64,000 nt of DNA from Pullulanibacillus sp. KACC 23026 (GTDB lineage Bacteria; Bacillota; Bacilli; Bacillales; Sporolactobacillaceae), in contig NZ_CP119107.1 in the NCBI RefSeq assembly GCF_029094525.1, positions 1,674,001-1,738,000 on the forward strand, read 5' to 3'. Under the pieces are notes generated by a model. That model did no database searches. It worked only from the letters and a program-made list of their open reading frames with translations, and was not told the origin of the DNA. The translations under genes and the position numbers were made by a program. Shown piece by piece: positions 18,526-28,311 of this stretch (positions within the stretch are counted from its first letter, which is position 1; each line of letters opens with the position of its first letter).

Positions 18526-18695
18526 AGACTGTCACAATTTTTTCTCTGCATAACGTTAAATTTATAGTAAAATAATAAGGTGGGCTTGTTATAGGCCTGC
18601 CTTCTATTTATGCATTAAAAATTTAACGGTGTATTCCTTACATAAATGGGAAAAACCTGATTACCAACTATGGCGATCAAGGAGGAGTAAGTTGC

Positions 18696-20744
18696 GTGGA
18701 TGAACCAAAGAAAACAAAGCAAAAGAAGAAGAATCAAATTCCCTTTCGATTAAACGTTCTATTTTTATTTGTCTTTCTCGCCTTTTCTGTTCTCATTATT
18801 CGGCTTGGAGTCGTGCAAATTGTAAATGGCGATACTTATGACAAAAAAATGCAGTCGACTCAACATGTAACCAATAAGATCCAGTCAGCGCGCGGACTCA
18901 TCTATGACCGGAATGGGGTCCTGCTTGCCGGAAATAGTGCGTCGCCGGGTGTTATTTTTACTCGGAATCAAGATATGTCAGAAACCGATCTGATTAATAT
19001 TGCGAAAAAGCTGAGCAAGTACTTGACCGTAACGGATCAAAAAAATCCGCCGAGCGGTGTTCTTACAACCGCTCACATAACAGAAAGAGATCTCAAGGAT
19101 TACTGGATAGGGACACATCCAGACGCCTATCAGCAGAAGCTGTCTGCTAAAGAGCAAAACAGCAAGAATGCTTATGACATGTTATTGAATCGCATTACTT
19201 CAAAGGACTTATCTTCTATTAAAGGTGATGAGCTTAAGGTGGTGGCGATCTGGCATCAACTGGCTCAAGCCTCTAATCTATCGCCGACGGTCATCGCCTC
19301 TAATTTGACAACGGGTGAGCTGGCTCGTTTAGGGGAGCATTTAAATGACTTTAAAGGAGCTATTGATACAACCGTATCGGCCAATCGCACCTATCCGGAT
19401 GGCAATCTTTTCTTCTTAGGCAAGGTCAGCCAAATTCCGAAGCATGAAGTGAACAATTATTTAGCTTCGGGGAACAATCGAGACGATCTAGTCGGGACAA
19501 GTAACTTGGAAGAAGAATATAATGATGTACTAAGCGGAATTCCAAAGACTTTAACCTATACGACGGATAACGGTAAGCCAGTAGGAACTCCGACCGTAAA
19601 GGAAGGTCGCCGCGGGGACGACCTCGTTTTGACCGTGGATTCTAAGTTACAGAAACAGGTCAATCAAATTATTCAAAAGAATATTAAGCTCTGTTATCCT
19701 AGTGATCATTTATGTAATCAGGCTTATGTCGTTGTAATGAATCCGCATACTGGAGCGATCCTTGCTGCCGCCGGTCAAGAAGATAACGGGGGTCAATTCA
19801 CAGATGTTTCTGAAGGTACGATTCTCAATTCCTTTGCGATCGGTTCAGCTGTCAAAGGAGCAACGGTGTTAGCCGGTTATCAAAATAATGCCATCCCTGG
19901 TGTGCTTAATGATAAGCCCATTAATTATGTTGGGGGAGGATCGTTCAAATCTCTTGAATCTTGGATTGGGAATGTCAATACCGCCCAAGCACTTGAGGTT
20001 TCCTCAAACGTTTATATGGGGACGATTGCAGCGAGGATGGCTGGCTTTAAAATTACGGATCAAGGTGCCAACTACTTGGCACGTGTTTTCACAGGCCCTA
20101 AGTTTTACAATGCTTTTAACACTTTAAGGGATGCTTACGGTCAGTTTGGATTAGGTGTGCAAACAGGTGTGGATCTCCCTTATGAGTCAACCGGCTATCA
20201 AGGGCCAAAACCTAATGCTGGTGGTTTGATCATGCAATTTGCCATCGGGCAATATGACACTTATACACCGCTTCAAATGGCTCAATACGTTTCGACTCTT
20301 GCAAATGGGGGCTACCGGGTGGCACCGCATTTTCTGGACTCGATTCATTACCCTGGATCTAATGTCGGAAAAATCGGTCCAACTGAATATAAATACCAAA
20401 CCAAAATTTTAAATACGATTCCGAATACCCCTTCCCAATTTGCGGTCGTCCATGAAGGCTTTCATCTCGTGACACATGGACCAGAAGGAACTGCACGAAC
20501 GCTTGGATATTCCTTTGAGCCTTGGGCCAAATATGATATTGCAGCCAAGACAGGAACTGCACAGGTAGGCGATCCTAAATTGGGTCGAAACAATAAAACT
20601 TTGGTGGCCTATGCCCCTTCTAATAATCCTCAGGTGGCCATTTCAGTCGTGGTTCCTGACATTTTAAATGAGCAGACCAACCTCATGATTGCTGGTGAAG
20701 TGTTTGATGCCTATTTCAAGAGCCAAGAGGCAGTAAATAAATAA
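18696..20744 (+). CDS. pbpA: Class B penicillin-binding protein (PbpA/PBP2a-like)
   Basis: A 682 aa transpeptidase for peptidoglycan synthesis, likely in cell elongation with the rod complex. A basic cytoplasmic tail and one membrane anchor (residues 24-45) are followed by a dimerisation/pedestal region (ARGLIYDRNGVLLAGN). The transpeptidase domain has SAVK (the SxxK nucleophile, near residue 388), SSN (near 432) and KTGTAQ (near 620). The GTG start follows AAGGAGGAG. In B. subtilis pbpA sits between yqgE and pstS, as here. Confidence 0.94.
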   Translation: MDEPKKTKQKKKNQIPFRLNVLFLFVFLAFSVLIIRLGVVQIVNGDTYDKKMQSTQHVTNKIQSARGLIYDRNGVLLAGNSASPGVIFTRNQDMSETDLINIAKKLSKYLTVTDQKNPPSGVLTTAHITERDLKDYWIGTHPDAYQQKLSAKEQNSKNAYDMLLNRITSKDLSSIKGDELKVVAIWHQLAQASNLSPTVIASNLTTGELARLGEHLNDFKGAIDTTVSANRTYPDGNLFFLGKVSQIPKHEVNNYLASGNNRDDLVGTSNLEEEYNDVLSGIPKTLTYTTDNGKPVGTPTVKEGRRGDDLVLTVDSKLQKQVNQIIQKNIKLCYPSDHLCNQAYVVVMNPHTGAILAAAGQEDNGGQFTDVSEGTILNSFAIGSAVKGATVLAGYQNNAIPGVLNDKPINYVGGGSFKSLESWIGNVNTAQALEVSSNVYMGTIAARMAGFKITDQGANYLARVFTGPKFYNAFNTLRDAYGQFGLGVQTGVDLPYESTGYQGPKPNAGGLIMQFAIGQYDTYTPLQMAQYVSTLANGGYRVAPHFLDSIHYPGSNVGKIGPTEYKYQTKILNTIPNTPSQFAVVHEGFHLVTHGPEGTARTLGYSFEPWAKYDIAAKTGTAQVGDPKLGRNNKTLVAYAPSNNPQVAISVVVPDILNEQTNLMIAGEVFDAYFKSQEAVNK

Positions 20745-20755
20745 GTTAATCAAAG

Positions 20756-20793
20756 AAGACCCTTAAGCAGGTATGACAAGCTTAAGGGTCTTT
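20756..20793 (+). terminator. Terminator after pbpA
   Basis: A perfect 13 bp stem (AAGACCCTTAAGC / GCTTAAGGGTCTT) followed by T residues. Confidence 0.92.
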
Positions 20794-20938
20794 GCATTTA
20801 GAGGTGTATTCTAAGAATTGGAACAAGCTAATAGGGGAGAGGTGGATGGAAAAAGGAGGTCATGGTGGACTGGAGCTAACCAACCGTCATAATTTAATAG
20901 ACCGGCAAATGGGTAACATTCAGGTCGTTATACATAAG

Positions 20939-21545
20939 CTGAGTAGGCGTAACGAGGACACGCTATCGTCCGCGAATCCGGCCGGAAAGCCGAACTAAGG
21001 GAATGAGGTTACGCCTATTTCGGTTGAGCGTAACGAGAACATGCTATCCTCCGCTAATCGAGCCGGAATGCCGAAATAAAGGACTGAGGTTACGCCTATT
21101 TCGGATGAGCGTAACGAGAATACGCTATCCTCCGCGAATCCGGCCAGAATGCCGAAATAAAGGACTGAGGTTACGCCTATTTCGGATGAGCGTAACGAGA
21201 CTACGCTATCCGTCGCGAATCCGGCCGGAAAGCCGAACTAAGGGACTGACGTTACGCCTATTTCGGATGAGCGTAACGAGAACACGCTATCCTCCGCTAA
21301 TCGAGCCGGAATGCCGAACTAAGGGACTGACGTTACGCCTAATTCGGATGAGCGTAACGAGACTACGCTATCCTCCGCGAAAGGGGCCGGAAAGCCGAAC
21401 TAAGGGACTGACGTTACGCCTAATTCGGATGAGCGTAACGAGAATACGCTATCCGTCGCGAAATGGGCCGGAATGCCGAAATAAAGGACTGAGGTTACGC
21501 CTATTTTGGTTGAGCGTAACGAGACTACGCTATTCGCCTGAAAAT
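20939..21545. repeat. Tandem repeat array F, 81 bp unit with inverted arms
   Basis: About 7.5 copies. The core GCGTAACGAG recurs at 20947, 21028, 21109, 21190, 21271, 21352, 21433 and 21514, exactly 81 bp apart. Each unit begins GCGTAAC and ends GTTACGC, so a long hairpin can form, with a smaller CCGGCC/GCCGG-rich part inside. Because 81 is divisible by three, one frame stays open and predicts a 27-residue repeat peptide; I treat this as an artefact. Together with 20794-20938 and 21546-21718 this gap holds no recognisable gene. Confidence 0.9.
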
Positions 21546-21718
21546 GGGCGATGATTTGAGCAATTCTATGGTTCGTAAAACTATCTAAGGGTATTAGCAA
21601 CTAACTGTGCTTAAAATCCTTGTTTTAAAGATGGGGATTTCGCGCAAACCAGCACGAAGCGAATTCGCAGATGTAAACCCAAGGGGTGGCTTCGAGGGAG
21701 TAGGTTTGTAAAATATCA

Positions 21719-21784
21719 TTTACAAAGTGTTTACAAACCCTTTACCTCTCATTTATACGTTGTTTACATTTGTGGGTTAAGATA
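21719..21784 (+). promoter_or_regulatory. PhoP box and promoter of the pst operon
   Basis: Five TTTACA-like hexamers are spaced exactly 11 bp: TTTACA 21719, TTTACA 21730, TTTACC 21741, TTTATA 21752, TTTACA 21763. This is the direct-repeat architecture of PhoP~P binding sites in Bacillus. A candidate -10 (TAAGAT, 21778) follows with no good -35, as usual for PhoP-activated promoters. The hexamers are seen; PhoPR control is inferred. Confidence 0.92.
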
Positions 21785-21831
21785 TGAAATGTAGACAAAA
21801 ACAAACCTATTTTTTTGGAGGGGACAAATTA

Positions 21832-22788
21832 ATGTCAAAATGGATGAAACGCAGCGGTATACTTCTAGTTTTTGCACTCGTATTTGTATTAAGTGCCGCA
21901 TGTGGAAGCAGCTCGAATGGTTCGAAATCTAACACTTCTAGCTCTAACGATTCTACAAGCTCAAGTGACTCAAGTTCAACTTCAAGTCAAGTTTCTGGAA
22001 AAATTGAAGTGGGCGGTTCTACTGCGTTACAACCTCTTGCGGCTGCAGCCGTGGATGGATTTACTCAAGCTAATCCAAAAGCCACTGTTGATGTACAAGG
22101 CGGCGGTAGTGGTACAGGCTTGACGCAAGTTGCTTCTGGGGCTTTTGACATTGGGATGTCAGATAAATTTGCTGAAGCACAAGACGGCATTGATGCTTCT
22201 CAGCTTGTTGACCATAAAGTAGCAGTCGTTGGGATGGCAGCCGCCATTAATCCAGCCGCTGGCATCACGAACATTTCTAAACAAGATCTAATCAAAGTTT
22301 TCACTGGTAAAGTAACGAACTGGAAAGAAGTAGGCGGAAAAGATCAAAAGATTGTTCTTGTAAACCGTCCAGCTGGTTCTGGTACACTTGCAACGTTCCA
22401 ACAATTTGCTCTTGATAATCAAACACCAGCCACTTCTTCTTTAACAACAGATGCAAGTAATGATGTCAAAACAGATATTGAGCAAAATCCTGGTGCGATT
22501 GGTTACTTAGCTTTGTCTTACTTCACAGATGCTGATAAAGGGAAGATGACAGCTCTTTCTCTTGATGGTGTTGCTCCAACTGCCGCTAACATTGAAACAG
22601 GTAAATACCCTGTTTGGGCTTATGAGCACATGTATACTAAAGGTGAAGCGACTGGCGTTGCTAAAGCCTTCATCGATTACATCGACTCTGATGAAGTCCA
22701 AAAAGGTCTAGTTACTCAACAAGGTTATCTGCCAGTTAGCGATATGAAAGTTGTTCGCGATGCTGATGGTAATGTAACGAAAAAATAA
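21832..22788 (+). CDS. pstS: Phosphate ABC transporter substrate-binding lipoprotein PstS
   Basis: A 318 aa lipoprotein. The signal peptide ends in the lipobox LSAAC, so Cys near residue 23 becomes the lipidated N-terminus. A Ser/Asn-rich linker precedes the binding domain, which has phosphate-contact motifs GGSTALQPLA and GGGSGTGLTQV and later NRPAGSGTLATF. It captures phosphate outside the cell and delivers it to PstCA. The ATG at 21832 with TTGGAGGGG upstream is preferred to the in-frame ATG at 21784, which lies inside the promoter region. Confidence 0.96.
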   Translation: MSKWMKRSGILLVFALVFVLSAACGSSSNGSKSNTSSSNDSTSSSDSSSTSSQVSGKIEVGGSTALQPLAAAAVDGFTQANPKATVDVQGGGSGTGLTQVASGAFDIGMSDKFAEAQDGIDASQLVDHKVAVVGMAAAINPAAGITNISKQDLIKVFTGKVTNWKEVGGKDQKIVLVNRPAGSGTLATFQQFALDNQTPATSSLTTDASNDVKTDIEQNPGAIGYLALSYFTDADKGKMTALSLDGVAPTAANIETGKYPVWAYEHMYTKGEATGVAKAFIDYIDSDEVQKGLVTQQGYLPVSDMKVVRDADGNVTKK

Positions 22789-22818
22789 GAAAACAATATA
22801 TAATGAAGATTTAAATCG

Positions 22819-22866
22819 GAACAGGGGCGATTTCCTCAAATGGATGCCTCCTGTTTTGGCTTTTTT
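22819..22866 (+). terminator. Hairpin between pstS and pstC (possible attenuator)
   Basis: GGAACAGG and CCTGTTTT can pair around an inner stem, followed by CTTTTTT. Such a partial terminator would explain higher pstS than pstC output, as reported for other Bacilli. Pairing is imperfect. Confidence 0.5.
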
Positions 22867-22916
22867 AGAAAAAGAGGCTGGTAATAAAGGGAGTTTGTGG
22901 AATTGGAGGGTTAAGG

Positions 22917-23846
22917 GTGAACGAGAAATATGTTGATATACCGGCAAGTGTTCGACTTAAAGGAAAGAAAAAGACAAAGGCTAGATGGGCTGAGACCGTA
23001 GCGGTTATTTGGATCCGATTTGCAGCCTTTCTTATGATATTAGCGGCTGTTGCCATTACTTTATTTCTAGTAGTGAAAGGCATGCAAGCCTTTGTTAAGG
23101 ATGGAGTTCCAATAACCGAGTTTTTTAGTAAAAATTGGGCGCCAACAATTGCCCCTCCAACATTCGGAACCTTGATCTTTATCTTTGGCTCGTTTTCTGT
23201 GACATTTTTGGCTGCCCTAATTGCAGCTCCGATTGGGATTGGCAGTGCCCTTTTTATGACCGAAATATCGAAGAAATATGGGCGCAAAATTCTTCAGCCC
23301 GTTTTAGAAATATTAGTTGGGATTCCTTCGGTCGTCTATGGTTTCATCGGTCTAGTTGTCCTTGTTCCTTTCTTTCGGATTCATCTTCATGTTCCGACGG
23401 GCTTTGGTTTGTTACCGGCAGCTATAGTGGTGGCGGTCATGATTTTACCAACTGTAACAAGCATTTCGGCAGATGCCTTGCAAGCTGTTCCAGAGTCTAT
23501 GAGAGATGCCGCTGCGGCACTTGGAGCGACACGCTGGCAAACGATTTGGCGTGTGATTATTCCGGCAGCCCTTCCCTCTTTGCTAACAGCTATTATTTTT
23601 GGAATGGCACGTGCCTTTGGTGAAGCATTAGCTATTCAAATGGTGGTTGGGAACTCGGCCCATTTTCCTAAAAATTTACTTGATCCAACCGGTACACTTA
23701 CAACCCAAATAACACTGAGTATGGGTGAGACGCCTTCTGGTAGTGTGTTTAATCATGTGCTTTGGTCGATGGGACTTGTTTTACTCGTTATGTCTTATAT
23801 TTTTATTATCTTAATTCGTGTGTTGTCGGCGAGGAGGAAATACTAA
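22917..23846 (+). CDS. pstC: Phosphate ABC transporter permease PstC
   Basis: A 309 aa integral membrane protein with six or more helices. The ABC-permease EAA loop is visible near residue 195 (DALQAVPESMRDAAAALGAT), the contact site for PstB. A charged N-terminus (RLKGKKKTKARW) precedes the first helix near 35. The GTG start is 6 nt after GGAGGG. Its stop is immediately followed by the pstA ATG. Confidence 0.95.
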   Translation: MNEKYVDIPASVRLKGKKKTKARWAETVAVIWIRFAAFLMILAAVAITLFLVVKGMQAFVKDGVPITEFFSKNWAPTIAPPTFGTLIFIFGSFSVTFLAALIAAPIGIGSALFMTEISKKYGRKILQPVLEILVGIPSVVYGFIGLVVLVPFFRIHLHVPTGFGLLPAAIVVAVMILPTVTSISADALQAVPESMRDAAAALGATRWQTIWRVIIPAALPSLLTAIIFGMARAFGEALAIQMVVGNSAHFPKNLLDPTGTLTTQITLSMGETPSGSVFNHVLWSMGLVLLVMSYIFIILIRVLSARRKY

Positions 23847-24740
23847 ATGGCACGTGTGACAGATCGAATCGCCACAATAATGATGACTCTGTGCGTGGTC
23901 CTTATGATTGCGATACTATTTTCATTATTAGGTTACATCTTTTATAACGGATTAGCAGATATTTCTTGGCATTTTCTTACGACTCATTCAAGCTCTTATC
24001 TGGCAGGCGGCGGTATTGTCGATCAATTGTGGAACTCATTTTATTTACTCATTCTAACGTTAGTGATCAGTACGCCGCTTGGTGTGAGTGGCGGGATCTA
24101 CTTAGCTGAATACGCAAGCCAAGGGAAGGTAACCGCTATTATTCGGACATGTGTGGAGGTATTATCCTCCTTACCATCCATCGTCGTTGGCCTATTTGGA
24201 CTCCTTATCTTCGTTGATCTATTCCATTGGGGTTTTTCCATTTTGGCAGGGGCTCTCGCTTTGACTGTTTTTAACCTGCCTGTAATCGTTCGAGTCAGTG
24301 AGGACGCTATACGTGCCGTTCCTCAGTCACAGAAAGAAGCGGGTCTCGCTCTTGGGCTAACCAAATGGCAAACCATTCGAACGATTCTTTTGCCATCCGC
24401 CTTTCCAGGTATTTTGACAGGCGTTATTCTTTCAGCTGGCCGTATTTTTGGTGAATCCGCCGCTTTACTGTTCACGGCGGGTTTATCATCACCTAAATTA
24501 ATGTTCACTGATTGGAATCCGTCTTCACCGCTTTCGCCACTTAATCCTATGCGTTCAGCGGAGACTTTATCTGTTCATATTTGGGCAGTTAAGCAGCAAG
24601 GAATCATGCCGGATATTAATCAAATTGCCAACGGCGCTTCAGCTGTCCTCGTCATCATCGTCTTAATTTTTAACTTTGGAGCCCGGTTTGTTGGTTCTGT
24701 CATTCATAAACGCATGTCAGGTAAAAATAGCAGGGCATAG
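23847..24740 (+). CDS. pstA: Phosphate ABC transporter permease PstA
   Basis: A 297 aa permease, partner of PstC, with about six helices. The EAA loop is near residue 150 (DAIRAVPQSQKEAGLALGLT). A periplasm-facing-type segment near 215-245 is rich in Ser/Pro/Asn. ATG follows the pstC stop without a gap, with GAGGAGG inside the end of pstC, so translation is probably coupled. Confidence 0.95.
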   Translation: MARVTDRIATIMMTLCVVLMIAILFSLLGYIFYNGLADISWHFLTTHSSSYLAGGGIVDQLWNSFYLLILTLVISTPLGVSGGIYLAEYASQGKVTAIIRTCVEVLSSLPSIVVGLFGLLIFVDLFHWGFSILAGALALTVFNLPVIVRVSEDAIRAVPQSQKEAGLALGLTKWQTIRTILLPSAFPGILTGVILSAGRIFGESAALLFTAGLSSPKLMFTDWNPSSPLSPLNPMRSAETLSVHIWAVKQQGIMPDINQIANGASAVLVIIVLIFNFGARFVGSVIHKRMSGKNSRA

Positions 24741-24752
24741 GAGGCTTTAAGT

Positions 24753-25580
24753 ATGGTTTTGACAGCAGAACAGGTAAAAAAAGAAAGGCAGGCAGAGCCT
24801 TTGTCGTTAAGCCCAGTTACGCAAGATGAACTTGTTTTAAATGTAAAAGATCTAAGTGTTTTCTATGGAACCAATGAAGCCATTAAGAAAGTAAGCCTGC
24901 CCATACGCAAAAATAAGGTCACGGCTTTTATTGGGCCATCCGGATGCGGGAAATCGACGTTTCTCAGAACGATCAATCGCATGAATGATCTTATTGATTC
25001 GATCGCGTATAAAGGAGAAATCCAATATGAGGATGTCAATCTTCTTGAGACGGATATTGATGTCGTCGCTTTAAGAAAAGAGATCGGGATGGTTTTTCAA
25101 CGCCCTAATCCTTTTCCTAAGTCGATCTATGAGAATGTTGCTCATGCGCTTAAATTTTATGGGATTACGAAACGCTCAGAAAAAGATGCGATCGTTGAAG
25201 AGAGTTTAAAGCAAGCCGCTTTATGGGATGAAGTGAAGGATCGCTTGCAGGATTCGGCCTCTGTTTTATCGGGAGGGCAGCAGCAACGCTTGTGTATCGC
25301 TCGGGCCCTCGCTTTAAAACCAAAAATTTTATTGTTAGATGAGCCCTCATCTGCACTTGATCCGATTGCTAGCAGTAAAATTGAAGATTTACTGGAGACT
25401 TTAAAAAACAACGTCAGCATAGTCATTGTGACACATAATATGCAGCAAGCTTCACGAGTGGCGGACCGAACCGCCTTTTTCTTCCAAGGTGAACTTGTTG
25501 AGGAAGACGAAACAGAGATCATCTTTACGAACCCGAAACAAGAGCTGACAGAACGATATGTTACAGGTAAATTTGGTTGA
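24753..25580 (+). CDS. pstB: Phosphate ABC transporter ATPase PstB (first copy)
   Basis: A 275 aa ATP-binding subunit. The Walker A motif GPSGCGKST is near residue 69, the signature [16 protein letters not shown] near 170 and Walker [13 protein letters not shown] near 190. The His switch is VIVTHNM. An N-terminal extension of about 25 residues precedes the ABC fold. It lies 12 nt after pstA behind a GGAGG site. Equivalent to B. subtilis pstBA. Confidence 0.95.
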   Translation: MVLTAEQVKKERQAEPLSLSPVTQDELVLNVKDLSVFYGTNEAIKKVSLPIRKNKVTAFIGPSGCGKSTFLRTINRMNDLIDSIAYKGEIQYEDVNLLETDIDVVALRKEIGMVFQRPNPFPKSIYENVAHALKFYGITKRSEKDAIVEESLKQAALWDEVKDRLQDSASVLSGGQQQRLCIARALALKPKILLLDEPSSALDPIASSKIEDLLETLKNNVSIVIVTHNMQQASRVADRTAFFFQGELVEEDETEIIFTNPKQELTERYVTGKFG

Positions 25581-25616
25581 TTTTTAAGAAATCTACTGTC
25601 AAAGGTTGGGAGACAC

Positions 25617-26384
25617 TTGGAAAGCTCGAATGATACGGTATTTGATGTCATAGATTTTAATTTATGGTATGGAAAAACACGTGCCTTAAAAAATATTAAT
25701 TTGAAAATAAACGAAAAAGAAGTGACGGCGATTATTGGTCCATCGGGTTGCGGTAAATCGACGTTTCTTAAGTCATTGAACCTAATGAATTCAAATACAC
25801 CCGGGATAGGGAAATCCGGACAGATCCTTTATCATAATTCGGATATTAATCATTCATCCACTGACTTAGTTAAGCTTAGAAAAGAAGTGGGGATGGTTTT
25901 CCAAAAACCACTGCCGTTTGCGATGTCGCTCTTTGATAATGTTACTTTCGGTCCGAAGCTTTCTGGGGTTAAGAGTAAAAAAGCATTAGCTGAAATCGTG
26001 GAGACGTCATTAAAAAGTGTTGGTCTTTGGGATGAGGTGAAGGATCGGCTTCATGATTCCGCAATGGGATTATCTGGCGGACAACAGCAGCGGCTATGTA
26101 CAGCAAGAGCGATTGCAACTAAACCAGAAGTCCTTTTAATGGATGAACCGACATCGGCACTTGATCCCATATCTGCAGCAAAGATGGAAGAACTCATGCT
26201 GGAGTTAAAAGAAGACTATACCATTGTGGTTGTCACTCACAACTTGCAGCAAGCTGCTCGTACTTCCGATAAAACAGCTTTCTTTTTAATGGGAGAACTG
26301 ATTGAAATAAGTGAAACGACCAAGATGTTTTCTAATCCTGAAGATCAGCGGACAGATGATTATTTATCTGGTAGATTTGGTTAA
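25617..26384 (+). CDS. pstB: Phosphate ABC transporter ATPase PstB (second copy)
   Basis: A 255 aa paralogue of the upstream ATPase. Walker [10 protein letters not shown] is near residue 38, signature [16 protein letters not shown], Walker [13 protein letters not shown]. The start is TTG behind a weak GGGAG; no better start is visible. B. subtilis also has two adjacent pstB genes (pstBA, pstBB). Whether PstCA uses both, or they act as a heterodimer, cannot be told here. Confidence 0.93.
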   Translation: MESSNDTVFDVIDFNLWYGKTRALKNINLKINEKEVTAIIGPSGCGKSTFLKSLNLMNSNTPGIGKSGQILYHNSDINHSSTDLVKLRKEVGMVFQKPLPFAMSLFDNVTFGPKLSGVKSKKALAEIVETSLKSVGLWDEVKDRLHDSAMGLSGGQQQRLCTARAIATKPEVLLMDEPTSALDPISAAKMEELMLELKEDYTIVVVTHNLQQAARTSDKTAFFLMGELIEISETTKMFSNPEDQRTDDYLSGRFG

Positions 26385-26424
26385 TAGATATATATATAAT
26401 GGGTGTTAATTGGAGGGATTTCGG

Positions 26425-27081
26425 ATGTCGGTGAGAGAACACTTTCAAGCTGAGCTTGATGATTTGAAGCAATTGAATGTCCAATTGGGCTTATCTGCCA
26501 AACAAGCATTGAGTCGTTCGGTGCAAGCCATGATGGAGCAAGATATAGAATTAGCGGAAAAGGTCATTAAGGAAGATGCTGAAATAAATAAAAGAGAGGC
26601 TATGGTTCAGGAACGTGCGATTGCTTTAATTGCCAAGCAGCAGCCGGTTGCGACGGATCTTCGCCGAATTATTGTGGCGATGAAAATTGCCTCAGATGTA
26701 GAGCGGCTTGGTGATTTGGCAGTCAATATTAGTAAATCGGTTAAAGAAATTGGCAGCGATCCTTACATTAAGCCACTCGTTGATTTACCTAAAATGGCCA
26801 AATTGGTGGATCGAATGCTTGATCAGGTTTTAGATGCGTTTCAAAAGGATTCTGTTCCCCTTGCGATGTCAGTCGCCCAGCAAGATGACCAAGTTGACGA
26901 GCTCTATGGACTCATTACCCGTGACTTGTTTCAAATGATGTCAGGACAGCCTGATAAAATCGCTCAAATTGCCCAATTATCCTTTATTTGTCGCCATTTT
27001 GAACGTGCCGGTGATCATGTCGTTAATATTTGTGAATCCATTGTTTATTTAGTTAAAGGCATACGCTGTGACTTGGATTAA
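26425..27081 (+). CDS. phoU: Phosphate transport regulator PhoU
   Basis: A 218 aa all-helical protein with two PhoU repeats; motifs ATDLRRIIVAMKIASDVERLGDLA (first half, split here by family convention) and FICRHFERAGDHVVNICES (second half) carry the metal-binding E/D-rich pattern. PhoU restrains phosphate uptake and Pho signalling. The ATG at 26425 with GGAGGG upstream is preferred to an upstream TTG. As I recall, B. subtilis lacks phoU in its pst operon, so this last gene is a difference. Confidence 0.93.
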   Translation: MSVREHFQAELDDLKQLNVQLGLSAKQALSRSVQAMMEQDIELAEKVIKEDAEINKREAMVQERAIALIAKQQPVATDLRRIIVAMKIASDVERLGDLAVNISKSVKEIGSDPYIKPLVDLPKMAKLVDRMLDQVLDAFQKDSVPLAMSVAQQDDQVDELYGLITRDLFQMMSGQPDKIAQIAQLSFICRHFERAGDHVVNICESIVYLVKGIRCDLD

Positions 27082-27084
27082 TCT

Positions 27085-27129
27085 AAAAAAGGTGTCCACC
27101 AGAATAAGAAACTGGGGGCACCTTTTTTT
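27085..27129 (+). terminator. Terminator of the pst-phoU operon
   Basis: AAAAAAGGTGTCC pairs with GGGCACCTTTTTT (one wobble), with an inner ACCAG/CTGG extension. Confidence 0.87.
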
Positions 27130-27132
27130 AGT

Positions 27133-27654
27133 TTATTGGTGATTTTTGGTTAAGACTTTGGTTATTTGATCAATGGACATATCACTTGAAACCGTGAATT
27201 TGCCTAGCTGCAGATATTTGTCATATTTATTCTTATGCATGTAATCATAAAGGGTTTGCTTGTCTTTAATAATATGATTTTGTTCGAGCTCTTTGGCTAC
27301 GTCCCAAACTCCCATTCCGGACTTCACCGTAATGGTCATCTTCTTAACAGCAGGAGTCTTTGGGCTAGTCGGAGCTTTCTTCTCGCTCGTTGTTTTATCA
27401 GAAGATTGAGCGGAGTCTTTTGAAGGTGTTGAAGCCTTCTCTTGATCAGCCTGCCACTTCTTGTAAGTATCTTCATCCATGGCAATTTGGCCATGATCGT
27501 TTAAATAGCGATCCACTTGAGCTTGCTTGAGAGAAGAGGTTGCCTTAGTTGTGACGCTCTGAGTGGGATGAGGCAATATATAGTAATAGATAGCGACCAG
27601 TGCGCAGGATAAGAATACTCCTGCCGCAAAGCCTCTTAATCCATTTTGAGTCAT
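27133..27654 (-). CDS. yqzC: Membrane-anchored MltG/YceG N-domain-like protein (YqzC-like)
   Basis: A 173 aa protein. One N-terminal membrane segment (residues 8-27) is followed by a Lys/Ser/Thr-rich linker and a C-terminal domain (about 105-173: MTITVKSGMGVWDVAKELEQ ... YLQLGKFTVSSDMSIDQI). This resembles the LysM-like half of endolytic transglycosylases but lacks a catalytic domain. ATG follows GGAGGA. Placed next to pst like B. subtilis yqzC. It shares a unit with the next small gene upstream (12 nt gap). Confidence 0.72.
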   Translation of the reverse strand: MTQNGLRGFAAGVFLSCALVAIYYYILPHPTQSVTTKATSSLKQAQVDRYLNDHGQIAMDEDTYKKWQADQEKASTPSKDSAQSSDKTTSEKKAPTSPKTPAVKKMTITVKSGMGVWDVAKELEQNHIIKDKQTLYDYMHKNKYDKYLQLGKFTVSSDMSIDQITKVLTKNHQ

Positions 27655-27666
27655 AAGAGTCCTCCT

Positions 27667-27864
27667 TTATTGATCGCGTTCAACAATCTTTGATTCCTCT
27701 TCAAGAACACGAATTTTTTTCTTCACTTTATGAAGCTCTTGCATAAGGGTTATCGACGTGCTTTCAATTTGGTTTTCAATTCTCTTAGTGCTTGAGTCTC
27801 TGAAGGAAGACATGACAAGCGCCACAATACCAATAATGAGTAAAATTAGAATTAGGTAACCCAT
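27667..27864 (-). CDS. yqzD: Small membrane protein (YqzD-like)
   Basis: 65 aa. A single N-terminal membrane helix (GYLILILLIIGIVALVMSSF) is followed by a charged, probably coiled-coil tail (NQIESTSITLMQELHKVKKK). The ATG at 27864 has AAAGGAGG 7 nt upstream; an in-frame start ten codons earlier has none. Function unknown; position between yqzC and the rpmG region as in B. subtilis. The 447 bp beyond it (27865-28311) hold only the rpmG promoter and a doubtful 25-codon TTG frame at 28068. Confidence 0.65.
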   Translation of the reverse strand: MGYLILILLIIGIVALVMSSFRDSSTKRIENQIESTSITLMQELHKVKKKIRVLEEESKIVERDQ

Positions 27865-28245
27865 GGTATAGCCTCCTTTACCTGAATTTCGCAAGTCCTC
27901 TTTTCCCTTGTGACTGCGTGGACAAAACCACGTATCTCTCTACTTATATCATAAGGCGTGTCAGATAAGAAGCGTTTTTAGGAAAAAGAAAGAAATTTGT
28001 AATGTTTGTCCTAAATTTGTCGAAAAATAATTAAAATTAACCAAATAGTCAGGAAGGAAGGTATGATTTGTTTAACGACGCGGGGCTGCTTAAAGTTTTA
28101 AAAAGCAAATCGTTTGAAAAGACCTTTTGGATCAAAAAGTCCTAAGTCATGTCGATCTCAGAGGAGGAGGAATCGCGATAAGTGGGTAGATCGCCTGCAC
28201 AAAAGAGAGGGGACAAAAGAACTTTCAAACAGCGGACTCTGTCTC

Positions 28246-28274
28246 TTGATTTATTCAATCCAAAATGATATTAT
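28246..28274 (+). promoter_or_regulatory. Promoter of rpmG
   Basis: TTGATT (28246-28251), a 17 bp spacer and TATTAT (28269-28274). No clear Zur operator overlaps it. Confidence 0.7.
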
Positions 28275-28311
28275 TTAGTTTGTTATGATATTTTTATAAG
28301 GGGGGACCATT

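Noticed and set aside
21003-21554. 183-codon open frame with 27-residue repeats
   Set aside because: It lies wholly in the 81 bp DNA array, whose length is divisible by three; no ribosome site and very biased composition. Treated as a repeat artefact.
28068-28145. 25-codon TTG frame after AAGGAAGG
   Set aside because: Plausible ribosome site, but too short and unlike anything known; kept only as a remark.
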